Below are positions 57,756 through 64,000 of a DNA stretch of 64,000 nucleotides, one piece after another. This stretch comes from Miscanthus floridulus. Its lineage: Eukaryota > Streptophyta > Magnoliopsida > Poales > Poaceae. Position numbers and translations under genes: made by a program. The stretch is from contig NC_089591.1 in NCBI RefSeq assembly GCF_019320115.1, positions 18,392,502 to 18,456,501 on the forward strand, written 5' to 3'. How positions within the stretch are numbered: the stretch's first letter is position 1; the number at the start of each line of letters is the position of its first letter. The notes below the pieces were generated by a model, which was not told the DNA's origin, made no database searches, and worked only from the letters and a program-made list of their open reading frames with translations.

Positions 57756-58635
57756 CCTCCCCACTTTTTGCATTTAAGGGTTTTTAGGAAACCAATCCAT
57801 GATTTGTGCCTCTTTGAATTCTCCAAAACGGCATGGTGGGCCGTTACCTAGGCTTCTGCGCAACTACAACCCATATTGCCCATTTTTTGCCACAACTTAT
57901 TACTGCACACCGAATATTCACCGAGTTCTCCACAATCCATTAAGGCTCACTAACTCCTACTATGTAGCTATTACTTTAGCTTTTTCTCCACGATTTGATT
58001 TCTCCAAGATTTCCACTTGTGGTTTGGGGACTACGTCAGCACTATGACTTGGTCCCTCACCATACTGGGGACTTTCTTCTATTTACTGTTGTTTTAGACC
58101 CTAACACCATGTGACCACATCACCTACTGTTAGGCTCAGGGACTAAGTGGGCACACTTCACCTTGTGGTGAAGTGTTTTTCTCATTTTAGGGCTCCGCCT
58201 GGGGACTATCTACTTGCTCGGCTAGTCTTCTGCTTTTATTCTACTTTGGATCCTGGCACCACATGACTAAGTCACCTACTGTCAGGCTCAGGGACTAAGT
58301 GGGCACACTTCACCTCATGGTGACTATGTTTGCCTTAATCTGGAAGACTCTGCGCCTCCTGAAGTTGAAGAAGTCTATCTCCCTTTCTCATGGTCGGACT
58401 CTAAGTGAGCACACTTGGTCCAATGCGAGGAAATTTTTGATTTCAAACTTGAGCTCCTTACATCCTTATGGCAAGCCTTACTTGGGATACACTGCTCGGT
58501 GATGGTTCACAACTGCTCAGCAACTCATCACGGTGATCGGACCATGAGTCTGACTACTCAGGCTTTGCTCACACCTGCTCGAACAAGCTCAAGATAGCGT
58601 TGCACAGCGGATACAAGGTGCTTAGGGACCAGCTA
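57756..58635. other. 3' end of element B before the LTR, with a short tandem repeat
   Basis: No coding domain. Two similar units of about 150 bp lie at 58067-58200 and 58201-58340; both contain CACCTACTGT..GGCTCAGGGACTAAGTGGGCACACTTCACC (58103-58170 and 58256-58322). A polypurine tract next to the 3' LTR is not clear. Confidence 0.55.
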
Positions 58636-59105
58636 TAGGGAGTACGACCCTAGATACCCATGGCAAACTACATGGGCTACGCTCCCAGGGGCGGTCTAGC
58701 CCATAAGACAAAGCCTTGTGGAGCACGGCGCTGCTTGGCATGCCCTACAAGACACCGAGAAGATATCCTAAAGATACTACAAGATCTGTTAGGATACGTT
58801 TGATCCCATGATTCCTATAATCTGTTATTACTATTCGGTTATCTCCTAGATCTAACCGACTTGTAACTCTGCCCCCTGGACTATATAAGGCGGGCAGGGA
58901 CCCCCTCCAAACACACACAATATCATACGAAGCCAATACAATCCAACAGGCTATAGGAATAGGGTATTACGTTGCGCTGATGGCCTAAACCTATCTAACT
59001 CTTGTGTCTCTTTTGCCTTCTTGTTCTTGATTACGCGCACCTCTGCCGATCAATCTAACTTCATGGCATACCCCTCAGAGGACTGCCGATGATATTCTGT
59101 CGACA
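58636..59105 (+). repeat. 3' LTR of element B
   Basis: Partner of 45038-45508; it ends TTCTGTCGACA. TATA CTATATAAGGC near 58882. Confidence 0.9.
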
Positions 59106-59110
59106 TGGTG
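59106..59110. repeat. Target site duplication of element B, right
   Basis: TGGTG, identical to 45033-45037. Confidence 0.7.
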
Positions 59111-61811
59111 ACATCTTGTGTGTGTCATTATTATCGATTCAGAACTTTCACTTGTAGGATTTATGAAATTGACTCCCCCACACTTTGCTCGAAGTGTGTT
59201 CTTCTCATAAAGACAACAGTAGAGATCAAGTGTATAGGCTCTATTGGTGGGAAAACACCAATAGAACTAAAACTTTATTTATTTATTATTTCTCTAGCCT
59301 TAGGCACATCGAATCATATTATGGTTGACATTATGTGCATTCATTCTTACAACATGGGTGATAAGATCAGAAGGATGAGTATGAATGTGGCATTTGAATA
59401 CATTTGTAAAAAAGAGTGGAGTTGCTTAACCTATGGAAGGACTTGTCTATAATGTAGCAAACCTTACATGATGATGTCTATCTTCCAAGGATAAAATATG
59501 CAACATTTTAGCTCATTTGGTTAAGACTATGAGATCAAGAAAGTGGTGCTAAACTTAAAGAACAAAATATGTTGAGTTAATCAGGTTGGATCAAGCAAAG
59601 TTGTAACCCAAACATGTTTGTTTCTTCATTTGTGTAAATATCAAGATCAAAGGAAGGCTTGTGGCCACTTACCTTAAGATGTTACCTTCTTCATTTAAGT
59701 GTGATGACACCTTATGATGATGGGTAGATGACTTGTGGTGATCTTTCTTTCTGCTTGAAGCCTTCCTTGCTTGACTAACTTCGCATCTTGAGCAGTTCAT
59801 GAGCATCTTGTCTCATATGTTGTACTCATTCTTTCTCATCATCTTATCATGCCATCCTTTTGTCCTTTCTTTTGTGGATCTCGGCACTTTGTTTGGACCT
59901 TCTTCTCCTCTTATTGTTTCATTCCTATCAGTGAAGGCTTGTAGTCCATTGAGCAGGATCTTTCCTTTTCTTTATACCATTCAAATAGTTACTTGTTCTG
60001 CTCTCGTCAACCATTCTTGATTTTTGTTGGTTCTTGGTCGATGAATTGGTGTTCATTGGAGATGCAAATTCAAGTTCCTCCTTGATGGTCTTTGTCTTCT
60101 AGCGGCATGGCAAAGAGTTATTCTTCTTTGTTTCTTAGCGATACTCCAGCCGTCTTGATGGTCAAAGAAGGAACCTCATTGGTACTTGCATGAAAGTTTC
60201 ATCTCCAATGACTTAGGGATGTCATCTTGCAACTGTGGTTGTTCATGGTCTCATGAGACATAGTCGGCAAGTGAATCATTGATTGATGATGTCTATTAGC
60301 ATGAGAATGTATGCCATGATTTAGTGGCATCTCATTGTTTTGTCCTTGTTGATGGCGTGCGAGATGGTGTCTTCAAAGGTGATGAAAGTAGGCATTAGAT
60401 TGGCTGATATGAGGTGAGTTGCACCTTGCTTCTCATTAGCCTCCAAGCTTGAGTCCTAGAAAGGCTCAATGCTAGGTTGCCTTCGATGTTACTTGTGGCT
60501 TGTTGATTTGTTTGTCCACTTCCTAAGAGTGAGTGCTTTTATTGTAGATCCATTGTATGGCACTTGTCTCCTTCTTCTTTGTTCCATAGCCAAAGTGGTG
60601 GTTTGGTAGGTTCATACCAAACCATGGACAGGCATAGCATAGATTCATGCTTTCCTGCAAAATGTTAATGGACACATACCTGAAGGAATACAACAAATTT
60701 GAAATACAAGTTGTTGTCCATAATTTGTGTGACTTTCATCTATGCTAATGAAAAGGTGGTTTTAGGATTATTGTAGCATAGATTCTGTTTTATCATGTTC
60801 TTATAGCAATTTTCATGTGTTTGCTGCATTCTAGCATGGTTCAAGGCAAAGATAACTTGCAACAAGAGATAAGTGAATAAACCTTGATACTCATAGTTCT
60901 TCCTTCCATGAAAAATGAGCTGGGTCTTCTTTGCCCAAAGTTATTGGAGTTCATCGCATGCCTTGATTCATCCCCCATGTGAATTCATCTCTTGACTTAC
61001 CCAGATTGGTTTTGAGAGTTTTGTACAGGGGTTAGTCCAAAGAAAACAACCAGTATCTACACAAGCAATTTTTAGTTCAATAACCAAACTAGACTCCATG
61101 TCTAATTTTGATTAAGGAAGGCATTTTAACCTAAGCACCATGATTAATTTAAAAGCTAATGGAAGTATGTACAATACTTCCAAACCAAAGCATACTATGG
61201 CAGACACAAGTAGCATGAAAGCATTTTAGAGATTTACTCAAATATAGATGAAAGAGCATGATCATGGTGAGTGATTTTTTTAAGGTAAAGGATGCAAGTG
61301 GCATGGATATATGCATGGAACTTAACATGCTGTGGATTTGATATGAGAGAATTCAAACTAAACAAAATAGATGCTTGGATTATTTAAAGTAAATGTGCAG
61401 TGGAATACAAGAAATTTAAAAGATAACTACTCATCAAGTTTAAAGTCCATGAGCAAGACTATCTCACCTTTCTTGATCATACTTACCATGACTCACATGG
61501 AATTTGTGAGTAGTGCAACGTCTGTATTCGTCACTTGAGATGTGATTTGAATTCTTGTGATGTCGACCTTTTCTCCAATCTACACATGGTTAGAATATAT
61601 ATGTGTATGCAAACCAGTGAGATAGCAGGGTCACAACATTGATGGATTTTGAATGTTTAGGTACCTTGGGGTTCTTCTTCTCTTGTGGAAGCTTGCTGGA
61701 AGGTCAAAACAATGTCTGTTGTCCTGTCTTATTCCACAATTCAATAGAATAGGGGTAATCCGACTAAAGCTAGTGGTATGTTAATAATCTGAATCTTTAC
61801 ACCAATTGTTT
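59111..61811 (-). mobile_element. Non-coding interior of an Athila-like element (F)
   Basis: 2.7 kb without any recognised protein domain on either strand. Orientation is taken from the Asp-type primer site at 61812-61829. A CTCCCCCACACTTTGC stretch at 59174-59190 resembles the polypurine tract (minus) of the LTR at the right end of the window and may mark a second boundary. It could be a non-autonomous or deleted copy; host of the element B insertion. Confidence 0.45.
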
Positions 61812-61829
61812 CCCCAGCCAATGGCACCA
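61812..61829 (-). other. tRNA-Asp-type primer binding site
   Basis: The minus strand reads TGGTGCCATTGGCTGGGG, close to TGGCGCCGTTGCCGGGG used by Athila and related elements, with differences mostly of the C-to-T type. Confidence 0.7.
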
Positions 61830-61837
61830 AAAATGCT

Positions 61838-62654
61838 TGTTCATATTTATAAGTGCAAATAGAATATGAAGGATTCTGCAAACGCACAAAATACCATTGT
61901 AGCATTTTATCAGGAGTATTTCAGGTATCGTTATTTATATTTTACCATAGGGAAATAATGGAGTAAAGACTTATTGAGTAATAAAAGAATATCTATTAGT
62001 TAACATATCACTATAGCTAGAGCAAAGGGTAAAGGTAATGATAGGAATTATGTATAATGACACTCAGGGGATAGATCACTAAGATAATGTAAACTAGTTA
62101 ACTCAGGAGAACAAAGGGTGAGATAGATTCCTAAGATATTCTTATTACATGGTCAAAGTGTATATATATACCCAACTATAGCTAAGACTAACTCTACTCT
62201 TGTGCACTTGGGGATGCCGGTAGATGGTAGAGCTCCGCAAAAGATAACTCTGCTGACACGACACGGTCCTACAATGTAAGAACCTGTTCACGTGGGGTGG
62301 ACTACAAAGGATAGATAGGGTTGTCACCTCCCACTGCTACCACACAACCAGGAAACAGGGTGCACTCACAGGTAGAGCATCGTATAAGCACCATGCTTAC
62401 ACGAGGCTTGGCTACTTAGCCCAACCGGTAAACTAGCAGCCTAAGCGCTCTATGAACCTGTACACAAAAGTAATGGTAACCTTAACTAAGCGAGATATAT
62501 ATTCAAAGTAAGCATAACCATGTAGAGAGGAATATGACAAATATAATAAGTCTTACAAGATGTAGAAGTGAAGATACAAGGCTTTGTTGAGCCTCCAAGA
62601 CTAGATCCAGAACTTGAGCATGAGCCCAACTCGACCCCACTCCTGAGCTACTAA
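61838..62654 (-). repeat. Athila-like LTR, U5 side, of element F
   Basis: It begins (plus) TGTTCATATTT next to the primer site, so in element orientation this is the 3' end of a 5' LTR. It resembles 62655-63260 in order of motifs (CCATTGTAGCA / CCGATGTAGCA; AGCACCATGCTTACAC / AGCATCATGCTTACAC) but is clearly diverged. It is probably cut at 62654 by the next element, with the remainder beyond the window. Confidence 0.55.
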
Positions 62655-63888
62655 TGGTTGGTATAAATTAATGCACACATAATAATCCACAAGTGCACGA
62701 ATAGTGTACCGATGTAGCACTTCACTAGGAGTACCTAGTTTTATATCGAACTCGAGGAAACATGTGTGAGAATAACCAAATCTAACTTAACCCAACTTCA
62801 CAATCAAGGCTAGATAATAGGAACGTAGAGGAGATAGGTAAAGTCTTCTAGATCTAACTTCGGTAAGCATTGTCTTCTATTATTCAATTCTAGGGATATT
62901 ACTAGAGAAAACATAGGCAAAGTATGTTTCCTATAGTAACAAGGTCCTGCTAGGCCTACTAATGGGAGGTGGACTATAAAGGATTCAACGAGGCTATAAG
63001 AGTCACCCTCACAAGCTACCACTGATCCAAAAAAAATAGGGTACAACCACGAGTAACTGAGTCTAAGCATCATGCTTACACTATGAATGCTACTTTAACT
63101 TAGGAGCTATAAGGATTAAAGTACTCAAAAGAGAGTCGCCAACCTAAAGAACAATATGAACAAGACGCTTAATTGAATTAGAAGTCGATTACTAGAGAAA
63201 TCTTAGAAGCAAGCTTAAGAAGAACTTGATTTCGCCAAGGTACAAGCCATAGAGTGAGCACCGACAGGCTAGGACTCCTCCAAAACTCTTCCCTCACACT
63301 CTATCTCTCTATTTCTAACACAAGACTAGATCCTATTCAGGACTAATCTTCTCTTGATTGCTAGCTCTGATCCTAGTGGAGATATGGATTAGGGTTTCTA
63401 GCCCTCAGGCTCTCAAGATCTAACTTGGCATGCTCGGGAGGGGGTGCACGCAGGTATGTATAGGCTAGAGCGTCAATCCTGAGCCATCGGATCAAACCGA
63501 CTTGAATAAACAGTGGAGATGCAATCCTTAAGGCGGTGGAGAATCGACATAGCAATGAGGGGTTGACATGGGGGCCCATAGGCCGACCGGTCTACAGGTG
63601 GGGCCGGCTGACCCCACATGTCAGGGGCATGGGCTCTGCTTCGGTGGAGAGCCTCCTTGAGTCTTCTAGAGTCTTCCCACGCTGTCTACGCAGCGGAATT
63701 CTAGTAATTTCCTTTGACTGAATAGGTCCTCCTTGGCAGTTTTCTGATTAAATCTTACTGACAATATAGATTTACCAAAACTTATGGAATTTATTAGTTT
63801 AATCCCTAAGTCTATGTTGGTGAACCATTTTAGCCATTTATGCAAGTTATATTGATGGTTTAGTGATGAATGTTGACTACCATCAACA
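62655..63888 (-). repeat. 3' LTR of an Athila-like element whose body lies to the right
   Basis: 1234 bp. In element orientation it starts TGTTGATGGTAGTC at 63888 and ends ...TATACCAACCA at 62655. A polypurine tract adjoins its start. No coding domain is seen within it. Confidence 0.65.
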
Positions 63889-63905
63889 AACTCCCCCACA
63901 CTTAG
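63889..63905 (-). other. Polypurine tract of the right-hand Athila-like element
   Basis: The minus strand reads AAGTGTGGGGGAGTT just before the LTR start. Confidence 0.7.
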
Positions 63906-64000
63906 GCTTTTACTCGTCCTCGATAAAAGGATGGATTACTCAAGACAACCTTAGGACAAATCATCAACATAAAACTATTCCTAGTCATTCATGCTCTGTA
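63906..64000 (-). mobile_element. 3' end of the interior of the right-hand Athila-like element
   Basis: Only 95 bp are in the window. No frame can be judged. Confidence 0.4.

Larger units (their letters stand above)
45038..59105 (+). mobile_element. Element B: Tat-lineage Ty3/gypsy retrotransposon
   Basis: A 14.1-kb plus-strand element with 470-bp LTRs. Order: 5' LTR, primer site, gag, protease, RT (split by a solo LTR), RNase H, second RNase H, integrase, a 3' region with a multi-exon antisense gene, 3' LTR. Second RNase H plus antisense ORF is diagnostic of the Tat lineage. It belongs to a different family from element A, as LTRs and antisense genes share no visible similarity. Many stops, mostly TAG, show long decay. 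Confidence 0.9.

Noticed and set aside
59105..59452. 115-codon plus-strand frame after element B
   Set aside because: It starts at the LTR edge by chance, has no domain and uses text typical of Athila non-coding DNA.
62145..63073. Minus-strand frames of 60-87 codons in the Athila-like LTRs
   Set aside because: Short, without motifs, and located in LTR DNA.

Overview
The window is a block of plant repetitive DNA, almost certainly from a grass. The evidence is nested Ty3/gypsy LTR retrotransposons of grass type: chromoviruses with a very long LTR, Tat-lineage elements with a second RNase H and antisense genes, and Athila-like LTRs with an Asp-type primer site. A solo LTR that looks copia-like is also present. 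Species cannot be read from the sequence; a large-genome panicoid grass is my inference. I found no intact host gene, tRNA, rRNA or CRISPR. Nearly every retroelement reading frame is broken by stops or frameshifts.

Left block (1-41790): a minus-strand Tekay-like chromovirus (element D). Its 5' LTR (37010-41790), Met-type primer site (36995-37007), leader, upstream ORF0 (36188-35071), gag-protease (34698-33216), RT-RNase H, integrase with chromodomain, and polypurine tract (18506-18520) run right to left. The next LTR (687-18505) is flanked by a polypurine tract on one side and by a second primer site plus leader (1-686) on the other. D is therefore part of a head-to-tail tandem whose middle LTR is shared. 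Three elements are nested in D: Tat-lineage element A (3582-16767, minus, TSD CCCAC) in the shared LTR; a small pol-less element E (20133-24200, minus, TSD ATCTT) in RNase H; and a second chromovirus C (25517-33210, plus, TSD TCAGA/TTAGA) between protease and RT.

Middle (41791-45032): an ORF start broken by the D insertion with its own TATA region, an LTR-like segment with a plus-strand TATA box, and AT-rich sequence without recognised genes.

Right block: Tat-lineage element B (45038-59105, plus, TSD TGGTG), whose pol is split by a 1.9-kb solo LTR (49613-51547, TSD GCTTC). Its 3' region carries a multi-exon antisense gene related to the 'putative gypsy type transposon' family. From 59106 to the end there is Athila-like sequence: non-coding interior, an Asp-type primer site (61812-61829), one LTR (61838-62654), and the 3' LTR of another minus-strand element (62655-63888) whose body lies beyond the window.

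The most unusual content is antisense. Both Tat elements carry genes on the strand opposite gag-pol, each with its own TATA box and splice sites. In element A the antisense gene is tandemly duplicated, and one copy (7578-7984) still reads through as an intact two-exon frame.
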